The notes beneath the pieces were generated by a model. The model was not told the origin of the DNA. It did no database searches and saw nothing but the letters and a program-made list of their open reading frames with translations. A DNA stretch of 12,851 nucleotides from Pseudomonas sp. (GTDB taxonomy: Bacteria > Pseudomonadota > Gammaproteobacteria > Pseudomonadales > Pseudomonadaceae): assembly GCA_030654635.1 (NCBI GenBank), contig JAURXE010000059.1:1-12851 (forward strand), written 5' to 3'. Shown here in pieces: positions 6,572 to 12,851 of this stretch. Position 1 is the stretch's first letter. Each line of letters opens with the position of its first letter. Position numbers and translations under genes: made by a program.

Positions 6572-7543
6572 ATGCACCGCGTGGCTAAACAGAAAAAAGC
6601 CCAATGGCCTTGGCACTTGCTGACCGGGGTTATCTTGCTGGGGCTGGCCGGCAGTCTTTGGTTTGCTGCCTCCTTGATTTCCTACGAGTGGCACTGGAAT
6701 CGCTTGCCGCAGTACTTCGCCTATCAGGCTGAAGTCCAGCAGCGCGCCGACGATTACGGGCAAGTGGCGGCGCTCACGGCGCACGGCCCGCTTACCGAGG
6801 TGACCCTGCGCAGCAGCAGTGCCGTTGAGCAGTTGCTGACCGTGGACAGCGATAGCCTGCAGCTGGCGGTGGGTGATGACGTGGCCGAAGGCGATGTGCT
6901 GGGCGTGACCCGACACTGGGCCGCCGGTCCGCTGGTCTGGGGCTTGCTGACGACCCTGTGGATTTCCTTGGCAGCCGGCGCCTTGGCGCTGGTGATTGGC
7001 TTGCTCACCGGCCTGTGCCGGTTGTCGAGCAATCCGACCCTGCGCGACCTGTCGACCGTGTATGTCGAGTTGGTGCGCGGCACGCCGCTGCTGGTGCAGA
7101 TTTTCATCTTCTACTTCTTTATCGGCACGGTGCTTAATCTGTCCCGCGAGTTCGCCGGAGTGGCTGCGCTGGCGCTGTTTACCGGCGCCTATGTGGCGGA
7201 GATTGTTCGCGCCGGCGTGCAGTCGGTGGTTAAAGGTCAGGCCGAAGCCGCCCGCTCCCTGGGCCTGAACGGCCTGCAGGCGATGCGTTATGTGGTGTTG
7301 CCGCAAGCCTTTAAGCGGGTGTTGCCGGCGCTGGCCGGGCAGTTCATCAGCCTGGTCAAAGACACCTCGTTGGTCTCGGTGATTGCCATCACCGAGCTGA
7401 CCAAAAGCGGCCGTGAAGCCATCACCACCTCGTTCTCGACCTTCGAGATCTGGTTTTGTGTGGCGGCGCTGTACCTGCTGATTAATTTACCGCTGTCGCA
7501 GATTGCCCGGCGGCTGGAGCGGAGGCTCGCGCAAAGTGATTGA
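6572..7543 (+). CDS. Polar amino acid ABC importer, permease (HisM/GlnP type)
   Basis: A 323-aa inner-membrane permease for amino acid import. An in-frame stop at 6566-6568 forces the start to be ATG 6572 or the GTG at 6581. Neither has a good ribosome-binding site; the preceding 20 bases are T-rich, which suits initiation on unstructured RNA. TM1 is about 14-37. The next membrane segment begins only near 121, so about 80 residues (40-118) form a periplasmic insert. The transport core then follows the family: [15 protein letters not shown] (164-178), the EAA-type ATPase-docking loop with [12 protein letters not shown] (222-233), then [14 protein letters not shown], and a last TM near 291-309. 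The insert contains [12 protein letters not shown] (100-111), which resembles the turn of a lipoyl/barrel-sandwich domain. The stop overlaps the ATPase start by eight bases. No cognate second permease is seen, so a homodimer is likely. Confidence 0.93.
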   Translation: MHRVAKQKKAQWPWHLLTGVILLGLAGSLWFAASLISYEWHWNRLPQYFAYQAEVQQRADDYGQVAALTAHGPLTEVTLRSSSAVEQLLTVDSDSLQLAVGDDVAEGDVLGVTRHWAAGPLVWGLLTTLWISLAAGALALVIGLLTGLCRLSSNPTLRDLSTVYVELVRGTPLLVQIFIFYFFIGTVLNLSREFAGVAALALFTGAYVAEIVRAGVQSVVKGQAEAARSLGLNGLQAMRYVVLPQAFKRVLPALAGQFISLVKDTSLVSVIAITELTKSGREAITTSFSTFEIWFCVAALYLLINLPLSQIARRLERRLAQSD

Positions 7544-8270
7544 AGTTCATCAGCTGGTTAAAGTTTTCGATGCCCGTGGGCAAGTGGTGCGCGCGGTAGA
7601 TGACGTCAGCACCCAGGTGGCCAAGGGCGAAGTATTGGTGGTGATTGGCCCGTCCGGCTCGGGTAAATCCACTTTTCTGCGTTGCCTGAATGGCCTGGAA
7701 ACCCTCGACAGTGGCTCGGTCAGCATCGATGGCCTTGATCTGAGTAACCCAAAAACCGACGTCAACGCCTACCGCCGTGAAGTTGGCATGGTGTTCCAGC
7801 ATTTCAACCTGTTCCCGCATATGAGCGTGCTGGACAACCTTTGTCTGGCCCAGCAAGTGGTGCGCAAATTGAGCCGCGCGGACAGCGAGGCAAAGGCCCG
7901 CGCGCTGCTGGAGAAGGTCGGCATCGCCCAGAAGGCCCATGAGTTCCCGTCGCGGCTCTCCGGTGGCCAGCAGCAGCGGGTGGCCATCGCCCGTGCCTTG
8001 GCGATGGAGCCGAAAGTCATGCTGTTCGACGAACCGACTTCGGCGCTGGACCCGGAAATGGTCGGCGAAGTGCTCGACGTAATGAAGACCCTGGCCCTTG
8101 AAGGCATGACCATGGTCTGCGTCACCCACGAAATGGGTTTTGCCCGGGAAGTGGCCGACCGCGTGCTGTTCTTTGATCACGGCAAACTGCTGGAAGATGC
8201 CGCGCCTGCGCAGTTCTTCAGCCAGCCACAAGACCCGCGTGCCCAGGCGTTTTTGCGGCAGGTGTTGTAG
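7536..8270 (+). CDS. Polar amino acid ABC importer, ATP-binding protein
   Basis: A 244-aa ATPase of the GlnQ/HisP class that powers the importer at the cytoplasmic face. All motifs are intact: Walker [10 protein letters not shown] (38-46), Q-loop Gln88 in [11 protein letters not shown], signature LSGGQ (141-145), Walker B VMLFDEP (161-167) with catalytic Glu166, D-loop SALD (169-172), and switch His198. The GTG at 7536 is chosen as start because GGAGG sits at 7521-7525, ten bases upstream, and [11 protein letters not shown] is the normal N-terminus. A longer ATG reading from 7503 would lie inside the permease gene with no ribosome-binding site. The start overlaps the permease stop by eight bases, indicating translational coupling. 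The gene ends 78 bases from the convergent rsmE. Confidence 0.95.
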   Translation: MIEVHQLVKVFDARGQVVRAVDDVSTQVAKGEVLVVIGPSGSGKSTFLRCLNGLETLDSGSVSIDGLDLSNPKTDVNAYRREVGMVFQHFNLFPHMSVLDNLCLAQQVVRKLSRADSEAKARALLEKVGIAQKAHEFPSRLSGGQQQRVAIARALAMEPKVMLFDEPTSALDPEMVGEVLDVMKTLALEGMTMVCVTHEMGFAREVADRVLFFDHGKLLEDAAPAQFFSQPQDPRAQAFLRQVL

Positions 8271-8281
8271 GGCGCTGGATA

Positions 8282-8302
8282 CCGTCGCAGGGCGTGCGGC
8301 GG
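8282..8302. terminator. First of two hairpins between convergent genes
   Basis: CCGTCGC (8282-8288) pairs with GCGGCGG (8296-8302), seven pairs with one T-G wobble, loop AGGGCGT. It follows the ABC ATPase stop by 11 bases. It has no U-tract on either strand. Position between convergent genes suggests a bidirectional transcription block or 3'-end protector. Confidence 0.35.
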
Positions 8303-8303
8303 A

Positions 8304-8320
8304 CCTGGGGCGACCCCAGG
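8304..8320. terminator. Second hairpin between convergent genes
   Basis: CCTGGGG (8304-8310) and CCCCAGG (8314-8320) are exact reverse complements with a three-base loop CGA. It is one base from the previous hairpin and 28 bases from the rsmE stop. There is no U-tract on either strand, so it is not a canonical terminator, but it can fold in RNA from both directions. Confidence 0.4.
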
Positions 8321-8348
8321 AGCACAGTGACCAGCTCGCCGTGGGCGG

Positions 8349-9056
8349 CTAAAACAAGCGCGCCAGCAGGGCGGTGACCGCCGTTTCGACCCGCAGGATG
8401 CGCTCGCCGAGCTGTACCGGCTGCAGGCCGGCGGCGGCGAGTTTTTCCACTTCGTAAGGAATCCAGCCGCCCTCGGGGCCGATGGCCAGAGTTACTGCCT
8501 GGCTGACCGCGCGTGGGCAGCTGGGATAGTCGCCGGGGTGGCCGACCAGGCCGAGGCTGCCCTGGACCAGCTGGCTGAGCTGGTCTTCGACGAAGGGCTT
8601 GAAGCGTTTTTCAATAATGACTTCCGGCAACAGCGTATCGCGTGATTGCTCCAGGCCGAGAATCAGCTGTTCGCGGATCGCCTCGGGTTGCAGGAAGGGC
8701 GTCTGCCAGAAGCTTTTTTCTACTCGGTAACTGTTGAGCAGAATCAGTTTGGGTACGCCCATGCTGGCCACGGTCTGCAGCACCCGCTTGAGCATCTTCG
8801 GGCGCGGCAAGGCAAGGAGCAGCGTTAGGGGCAGCTTGGCCGGTGGCGGTTGGTCGAGGCTGATCTGCAGTTCGGCCTCAGTTGGCTCCAGGCGCAGCAG
8901 TTGGCCTTGACCCATCAGGCCGTTGAGTCGGCCGACCCGCAGGTTGTCACCGGCGACGGCGCGATGCACTTCTTGCAGGTGCTTGAGGCGCCGGCCTTGC
9001 AGCAGTACGCGGTCGGCGGCGATAAAGTCGCGGTCTTCCAGTAGCAGTAGGTTCAC
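8349..9056 (-). CDS. rsmE: 16S rRNA (uracil-1498-N3)-methyltransferase
   Basis: SPOUT-class methyltransferase that methylates U1498 of 16S rRNA using S-adenosylmethionine. The protein is 235 aa, a typical length. An N-terminal PUA-like region (about 1-70) precedes the knotted catalytic domain. The cofactor-binding motifs are clear: AIGPEGGW at 191-198 and [11 protein letters not shown] at 217-226, close to the C-terminus as in the family. The start is GTG at 9056-9054; its GTGA shares four bases with the tatC stop, so rsmE is translationally coupled to tatC and is the last gene of the minus-strand operon. The rare start codon suggests modest expression. The sequence looks complete. Confidence 0.96.
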   Translation of the reverse strand: MNLLLLEDRDFIAADRVLLQGRRLKHLQEVHRAVAGDNLRVGRLNGLMGQGQLLRLEPTEAELQISLDQPPPAKLPLTLLLALPRPKMLKRVLQTVASMGVPKLILLNSYRVEKSFWQTPFLQPEAIREQLILGLEQSRDTLLPEVIIEKRFKPFVEDQLSQLVQGSLGLVGHPGDYPSCPRAVSQAVTLAIGPEGGWIPYEVEKLAAAGLQPVQLGERILRVETAVTALLARLF

Positions 9057-9862
9057 GGTTGGGTTGCTGGCGGCTGGTCGCCACTGTTGCTGTCCGAGGA
9101 CTGATCCTCGGGATGTTCGCCGCGCTTGTGTATCAAACTGCCGAACAGCACGCCGACTTCAAACAGCATCCACATCGGCACGGCCAGCAGGGTTTGCGAA
9201 AAAATATCCGGCGGCGTCAGCACCATGCCGACCACGAAACAGCCGATCACCACATAGGGGCGGATCTTGCGCAGGTACGCCACATCGACCACGCCAATCC
9301 AGATCAGCAGCACCACGGCCACCGGAATCTCGAAGGCCACGCCGAAGGCGAAGAACAGCGTCAGCACGAAATCCAGGTAGCTGTTGATGTCGGTCATCAT
9401 CGACACGCCTTCGGGGGTGACGCTGGCGAAGAAGTGGAAAATGATCGGGAACACCAGGTAATAGGCGAAGGCCATCCCTGCGTAGAACAGCACAATGCTG
9501 GAGGCCAGCAGCGGCATGGCGATGCGTTTCTCGTGCTTGTACAGGCCGGGTGCGATAAAGCCCCAGACCTGTTGCAGGATCACCGGCATGGCCAGAAACA
9601 GCGCGACGATCATGGTCAGCTTGAACGGCGCGATAAACGGCGAGGCCACGTCGGTGGCGATCATGGTGGCGTTGGGCGGCAGGTAGGCGCGCAGCGGGGC
9701 GGACACGAAGGTGTAGATGTCCTGGGCGAAATAAAACAGCCCGGCAAAGATCAAAAAGGTCGCGGCTACACAGCGCAACAAGCGCGTGCGCAGTTCGGTG
9801 AGGTGCGAAACCAGGGGCATCTGTGCATCGGCTTCGGGTTTGTCAGCGGGTTGACTGCTCAT
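9053..9862 (-). CDS. tatC: Twin-arginine translocase subunit TatC
   Basis: Polytopic inner-membrane protein, the core receptor for twin-arginine signal peptides in folded-protein export. At 269 aa it is a normal length. The family landmarks are present in order: [10 protein letters not shown] (20-29) before TM1, SAPL (54-57) in the first periplasmic loop, [12 protein letters not shown] (102-113) in the first cytoplasmic loop with conserved Glu111, FGVAFEIPV (173-181), and TPPDIFSQ (216-223). Six TM helices fit between these. The C-terminal tail (247-269) is hydrophilic and rich in Asp, Ser and Pro. The ATG overlaps the tatB stop by four bases, and the stop overlaps the rsmE GTG by four bases, so expression is tightly coupled in the run. 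Confidence 0.98.
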   Translation of the reverse strand: MSSQPADKPEADAQMPLVSHLTELRTRLLRCVAATFLIFAGLFYFAQDIYTFVSAPLRAYLPPNATMIATDVASPFIAPFKLTMIVALFLAMPVILQQVWGFIAPGLYKHEKRIAMPLLASSIVLFYAGMAFAYYLVFPIIFHFFASVTPEGVSMMTDINSYLDFVLTLFFAFGVAFEIPVAVVLLIWIGVVDVAYLRKIRPYVVIGCFVVGMVLTPPDIFSQTLLAVPMWMLFEVGVLFGSLIHKRGEHPEDQSSDSNSGDQPPATQP

Positions 9863-10185
9863 AGGGCACGCGGCGGTTGGGGCGGTTCGTTATTGGCCAC
9901 CGGTGGAGTTTCCAGTGCGGTCATGGGCTCGCTGTTGCTAGGCGCGGCATGGGTGCTCTGGGACTTGCTCTGTTGCGCCATGATGTTTTCGTTATGCAGT
10001 TGACGGCGGATTTCGTCGGCGCCAATCTCGCGCTCCACGTCCTCTTTGATCGAGTTAAAGCTGCGCTTTAACCGGCCGATCCACAGGCCGGCGGTGCGCG
10101 CCGCGCCTGGCAGGCGTTCAGGGCCGAGCACCAGCAAGGCGACCAGGCCGATCAGCAGTAATTCGCCAAAACTGATGCCGAACAT
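9859..10185 (-). CDS. tatB: Twin-arginine translocase subunit TatB
   Basis: Inner-membrane protein that joins TatC in the substrate-receptor complex. A single N-terminal TM (about 4-20) contains the conserved Glu8, and the hinge is GPERLP at 21-26, the TatB hallmark that separates it from TatA. An amphipathic helix follows (about 27-60), then a variable hydrophilic tail rich in Ser, Pro and Asn. At 108 aa it is shorter than E. coli TatB (171 aa) but within the pseudomonad range as I recall it. The start is six bases after the tatA stop, and its ribosome-binding site AAGGA lies inside the last tatA codons. The stop overlaps tatC by four bases. Confidence 0.96.
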   Translation of the reverse strand: MFGISFGELLLIGLVALLVLGPERLPGAARTAGLWIGRLKRSFNSIKEDVEREIGADEIRRQLHNENIMAQQSKSQSTHAAPSNSEPMTALETPPVANNEPPQPPRAL

Positions 10186-10191
10186 CGCGGG

Positions 10192-10443
10192 TTATTCCTT
10201 GTGGGCCGGCTGCTCGACTTTTTGTGCCTGCACGTCGATGGTGTTGGGCTGGTTGAGTGGCGCGGCTGTTGGGGCCTGCGTCGGGCCCGGCTCTGCGGGT
10301 TTGTCTTCATCGTTCATGGCCTTGCGAAAGCCTTTGATCGACTCGCCAATGTCGGTGCCCAAACCTTTGAGCTTCTTGGTGCCGAACACCAATACCACCA
10401 CGATCAGAATAACGACCCAGTGTTTCCAGTCAAAAATACCCAT
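10192..10443 (-). CDS. tatA: Twin-arginine translocase subunit TatA
   Basis: An 83-aa inner-membrane protein that polymerises at the TatBC complex to let folded proteins pass. Its TM (about 6-21) ends with the conserved Phe20-Gly21 hinge, and the amphipathic helix (about 24-44) holds [19 protein letters not shown], a textbook TatA pattern. The tail is proline- and glutamine-rich. The ATG has GAGG nine to ten bases upstream. It follows hisE by 24 bases, so it is likely read from the same transcript, although this gap could hold a minor promoter I cannot see. Together with tatB and tatC it makes a complete Tat system. No protein in this window carries a twin-arginine signal. Confidence 0.97.
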   Translation of the reverse strand: MGIFDWKHWVVILIVVVLVFGTKKLKGLGTDIGESIKGFRKAMNDEDKPAEPGPTQAPTAAPLNQPNTIDVQAQKVEQPAHKE

Positions 10444-10467
10444 GACAGTTTCGCCTCGATAAGTTGT

Positions 10468-10806
10468 TTATTCGGTGGTGTTTGCGCGTGCCGCTTTTTC
10501 GTCGTGCCCCGACAAACCAAAACGCCGGTCCAGTTCGTCAAGCACCGCCTGCGGATGTTGCCCGAGTGCTGCAAGCATCACCAGGCTATGAAACCACAGA
10601 TCGGCCGTTTCGTAGATCAGGTCGCTGCAGTCACCGCTAACCTCAGCGTCCTTGGCGGCGAGAATGGTTTCCACCGATTCTTCACCGACTTTCTCAAGAA
10701 TCTTGTTCAGGCCCTTGTGGTACAGGCTGGCGACGTAGGAGCTGTCGGCGGCAGCGCCTTTGCGCGCCTCCAATACGGCGGCGAGGCGGCTGAGGGTGTC
10801 AGTCAT
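10468..10806 (-). CDS. hisE: Phosphoribosyl-ATP pyrophosphohydrolase
   Basis: Catalyses step 2 of histidine synthesis, removing pyrophosphate from phosphoribosyl-ATP to give phosphoribosyl-AMP, the substrate of HisI encoded just upstream. At 112 aa it is a stand-alone HisE, not the fused HisIE of enterics. The all-helical MazG-like metal site is visible: [12 protein letters not shown] (35-46) with Glu42, Glu43 and Glu46, and YETADL (65-70) with Glu66 and Asp69. The N-terminal YVASL segment (24-28) is also conserved. The ATG overlaps the hisI stop by eight bases (10799-10806). The C-terminal tail after residue 95 is variable and polar. Confidence 0.96.
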   Translation of the reverse strand: MTDTLSRLAAVLEARKGAAADSSYVASLYHKGLNKILEKVGEESVETILAAKDAEVSGDCSDLIYETADLWFHSLVMLAALGQHPQAVLDELDRRFGLSGHDEKAARANTTE

Positions 10807-11215
10807 GGTGATGTCCTGGTGCGCTCGGTGCGTTGGCGTAAATGGCGGCGGGGTCTTTCAGTACCGGCTCGACAATCTGCCAGGCGCCGTTTTCATAGAC
10901 TCGATAAAAGCAGCTTTCGCGGCCGGTGTGGCAGGCGATGCCGCCCAGTTGCTCAACCATCAGCACGATTACGTCGGCGTCGCAGTCCAGGCGCAGCTCA
11001 TGGAGCTTTTGCACATGCCCGGATTCTTCGCCCTTGCGCCACAGCTTGCCACGCGAACGTGACCAATAGATGGCGCGCTGCTCGGTGGCGGTGAGTTGCA
11101 ACGCTTCGCGGTTCATCCAAGCCATCATCAGGATGCGCCCGGTTTTATGGTCCTGGGCGATGGCCGGTACCAGACCGTCGGCGTCCCACTTGATGCTGTC
11201 TAACCAATTGCTCAT
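10799..11215 (-). CDS. hisI: Phosphoribosyl-AMP cyclohydrolase
   Basis: Catalyses step 3 of histidine synthesis, opening the adenine ring of phosphoribosyl-AMP, with zinc and magnesium, in the cytoplasm. The protein is 138 aa. The family core is intact: [18 protein letters not shown] (52-69), the DCDAD metal motif (77-81) with Cys78, and CHTGRESC (95-102) giving the other zinc cysteines, Cys95 and Cys102. The tail ends GHHHD, a short natural histidine run. The start has a modest GGAA upstream. The 74-base gap from ubiB contains two short hairpins. hisI and hisE sit apart from the other his genes in this window, as in other pseudomonads. Confidence 0.96.
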   Translation of the reverse strand: MSNWLDSIKWDADGLVPAIAQDHKTGRILMMAWMNREALQLTATEQRAIYWSRSRGKLWRKGEESGHVQKLHELRLDCDADVIVLMVEQLGGIACHTGRESCFYRVYENGAWQIVEPVLKDPAAIYANAPSAPGHHHD

Positions 11216-11289
11216 ATCAGTTCCGCTGCGGGCAGTATTGGGCTGCCGTAAAAGTATTCAGTGAGTCGGCCTGTTTGCCGGCGGTCGGG
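11216..11289 (-). other. ubiB-hisI spacer with two short hairpins
   Basis: Two small inverted repeats are seen: GTCGGC/GCCGGC (11265-11270 with 11277-11282, one wobble) just after the ubiB stop, and GGCAG/CTGCC (11231-11235 with 11243-11247, loop TATTGGG) before hisI. Transcribed on the minus strand, the first is followed by CTTTT after about ten bases, too far for a standard terminator. Partial termination or attenuation before hisI is possible but weakly supported. Confidence 0.25.
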
Positions 11290-12851
11290 CTATCGGCGCA
11301 CGACCAAGTACAGGCCGCCGGCCAGCATGGCCCAAGCAGGCCAGGTGAGCAGCGTCAGGGTTAACCCTTGGCTGACGGCGCCGGCGACCAACAAGGCACC
11401 TAGCAGCCGTCCCGGCCAAGCCATGGCAGTAGGACTTGGCAATGTACTAGGGGCTGTTGGTTGGCGCAGACGCTCCAGGGTTTCTTTGGCCATTTGCGAC
11501 AGATGCGGCACTTGCTCGGCCTGGCTTTGCAGGTTACGCAGCAGGTGCAGTGGGCTGATGCGCTCGCGCATCCAGCGCTCCAAGAAGGGTTGCGCAGTAG
11601 TCCACAAGTCGAGGTCGGGGTACAGCTGGCGACCGAGGCCTTCGATGTTCAACAGGGTTTTTTGCAGCAGCACCAGCTGCGGCTGGATTTCCATGTTGAA
11701 ACGCCGCGCCGTCTGGAACAGTCGCAGCAGCAGTTGCGCGAAGGAGATGTCTTTCAGTGGCCGCTCAAAAATCGGCTCGCAGACGGTGCGAATCGCCGCT
11801 TCAAAGTCGTTGACCTTGGTGTCGGCCGGCACCCAGCCGGAGTCGATATGCAGTTGCGCGACGCGGCGGTAATCGCGCTTGAAAAAAGCGATCAGGTTGC
11901 GCGCCAGGTAGTCCTGGTCCTCGGGCGTCAGGCTGCCGATGATGCCGCAGTCGATGGCAATGTATTGCGGATTCCAGGGCGTGCGGGTGCTGACGAAGAT
12001 ATTGCCGGGGTGCATGTCGGCGTGGAAAAAGCTGTCGCGAAACACCTGGGTGAAGAAGATTTCCACGCCGCGCTCGGCCAGCAACTTCATGTCGGTGCGC
12101 TGGTCGGCGAGGGTGGCCAGGTCGGTCACCGCAATGCCATAGATGCGCTCCATCACTAGCACTTTGGGCCGGCACAGATCCCAGTACACCTGCGGCACGT
12201 AAAGCATCTCCGAGCCGCTAAAGTTGCGCCGTAGCTGGCTGGCGTTGGCGGCTTCACGCAGCAGGTCGAGTTCGTCGTAGATGGTTTTTTCGTAATCGCT
12301 GACCACTTCCATCGGGTGCAGGCGGCGTGCTTCGCTGGACAGCGCTTCGGCCAGTTTGGCGAGCAGATAGAGCCAGGCCAGGTCTTGCTTGATGATGGGT
12401 TTTAGCCCCGGGCGAATAACTTTCACCACCACTTCTTCGCCGCTTTTCAGCTGCGCAGCGTGTACCTGGGCGACCGAGGCGGAGGCCAGCGGCTGGTTAT
12501 CGAAGCGGGCAAACACATCGCCGACCTTGGCGCCGAGTTGCGCCTCGATGCGGGCCACCGAGAGTGCGGCGTCGAATGGAGGTACTTGGTCCTGCAACTT
12601 GGCCAGTTCGTCGGCGATGTCGATGGGCAGCAAATCGCGACGGGTAGAGAGCAGTTGGCCAAACTTGATAAAGATCGGTCCGAGGTCTTCCAGCGCTAAA
12701 CGCAGGCGCGCGCCCCGCGAGATGTCCAAGGTTTTGCGCGGCAGCCAGCGCCACGGCAGTAGCCAGCTTAAGGCGCGCAACCACCAGGGCAGTGGCAAAG
12801 CGAGGAGCAAGTCGTCGAGGCGATAGCGGACCACCACGCGCAGGATTCGGA
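11290..12851 (-). CDS. ubiB: UbiB, ubiquinone biosynthesis protein kinase-like (5' partial)
   Basis: Membrane-anchored atypical kinase/ATPase needed for ubiquinone synthesis, thought to act with the Ubi complex on lipid precursors. Numbering starts at the GTG at 12837-12835, but the frame runs open to the window edge (reading RILR just before), so a short N-terminal part, probably 15-20 residues judged by E. coli UbiB, is missing. The ADCK/UbiB landmarks are present: KFGQ (58-61) in the KxGQ motif, the Ala-rich loop LASASVAQ (117-124) replacing a Gly-rich loop, ATP-site Lys139, ExD at 189-191, catalytic HADMHPGN (272-279) and metal-binding DCG (296-298). Two hydrophobic helices at the C-terminus (about 475-512) are the usual membrane anchor. 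It heads the visible part of the operon with hisI. Confidence 0.95.
   Translation of the reverse strand, partial: RILRVVVRYRLDDLLLALPLPWWLRALSWLLPWRWLPRKTLDISRGARLRLALEDLGPIFIKFGQLLSTRRDLLPIDIADELAKLQDQVPPFDAALSVARIEAQLGAKVGDVFARFDNQPLASASVAQVHAAQLKSGEEVVVKVIRPGLKPIIKQDLAWLYLLAKLAEALSSEARRLHPMEVVSDYEKTIYDELDLLREAANASQLRRNFSGSEMLYVPQVYWDLCRPKVLVMERIYGIAVTDLATLADQRTDMKLLAERGVEIFFTQVFRDSFFHADMHPGNIFVSTRTPWNPQYIAIDCGIIGSLTPEDQDYLARNLIAFFKRDYRRVAQLHIDSGWVPADTKVNDFEAAIRTVCEPIFERPLKDISFAQLLLRLFQTARRFNMEIQPQLVLLQKTLLNIEGLGRQLYPDLDLWTTAQPFLERWMRERISPLHLLRNLQSQAEQVPHLSQMAKETLERLRQPTAPSTLPSPTAMAWPGRLLGALLVAGAVSQGLTLTLLTWPAWAMLAGGLYLVVRR

Noticed and set aside
9059..10003. 314-codon plus-strand frame over tatC and tatB
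   Set aside because: It is the complement of conserved Tat genes. The product is His/Gln/Gly-rich low-complexity sequence with no family resemblance.
10201..11094. 297-codon plus-strand frame over tatA, hisE and hisI
   Set aside because: It spans three conserved genes in antisense and ends in arginine-rich low complexity, typical of a shadow frame.
11461..12159. 232-codon plus-strand frame inside ubiB
   Set aside because: It is antisense to the UbiB catalytic region and shows only Gln/Val/Asp-rich sequence without a domain.
1..12851. CRISPR array, tRNA, insertion sequence, prophage or defence genes
   Set aside because: I looked for direct repeats with spacers, tRNA-like arms, transposase or integrase motifs and att-like repeats and found none. 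Base and codon use appear even across the window.

Overview
The window is an ordinary-looking stretch of gammaproteobacterial chromosome, almost certainly Pseudomonas or a very close relative. The evidence is the moderately high GC, the protein sequences (TatC, UbiB and FBPase are close to known pseudomonad/enteric forms), and the gene order ubiB-hisI-hisE-tatA-tatB-tatC-rsmE, which is the arrangement I recall for P. aeruginosa and its relatives. I cannot name the species. About 95% of the bases are coding. I see no tRNA, rRNA, CRISPR array, insertion sequence, phage gene or integrase.

Layout, left to right. (1) A plus-strand run: a membrane 7TM-PAS-GGDEF diguanylate cyclase (5' end cut by the window), fbp (class I fructose-1,6-bisphosphatase), a small BamE-like lipoprotein, and a Blc-type lipocalin lipoprotein. 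(2) One minus-strand gene for an NTF2-like lipoprotein, whose stop is a single base from the lipocalin stop. (3) A plus-strand pair, pip (proline iminopeptidase) and dtd (D-aminoacyl-tRNA deacylase), joined by a 4-base overlap. (4) A plus-strand polar amino acid ABC importer: binding protein, permease, ATPase. (5) A minus-strand operon entering from the right edge: ubiB (5' end cut), hisI, hisE, tatA, tatB, tatC, rsmE. It meets the ABC ATPase gene convergently at a 78-base spacer that folds into two adjacent hairpins.

How the genes relate. The importer is a complete three-part system. The Tat genes encode a complete TatABC translocase. hisI and hisE catalyse steps 3 and 2 of histidine synthesis as separate proteins. 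UbiB serves ubiquinone formation and RsmE modifies 16S rRNA. Three short lipoproteins sit together between fbp and pip, all with clear lipoboxes.

I found no new multi-gene system. The most interesting unexplained signal is the 103-base gap before fbp. It holds a perfect 9-bp hairpin, then a 24-base near-perfect dyad. It also holds a segment in the hairpin that is exactly complementary to the ten bases ending at the A of the fbp start codon, so two mutually exclusive RNA folds can be drawn. Second are a periplasmic insert with a lipoyl-domain-like motif in the permease and a perfect hairpin between the binding-protein and permease genes. All structure claims come from reading by eye and were not computed.
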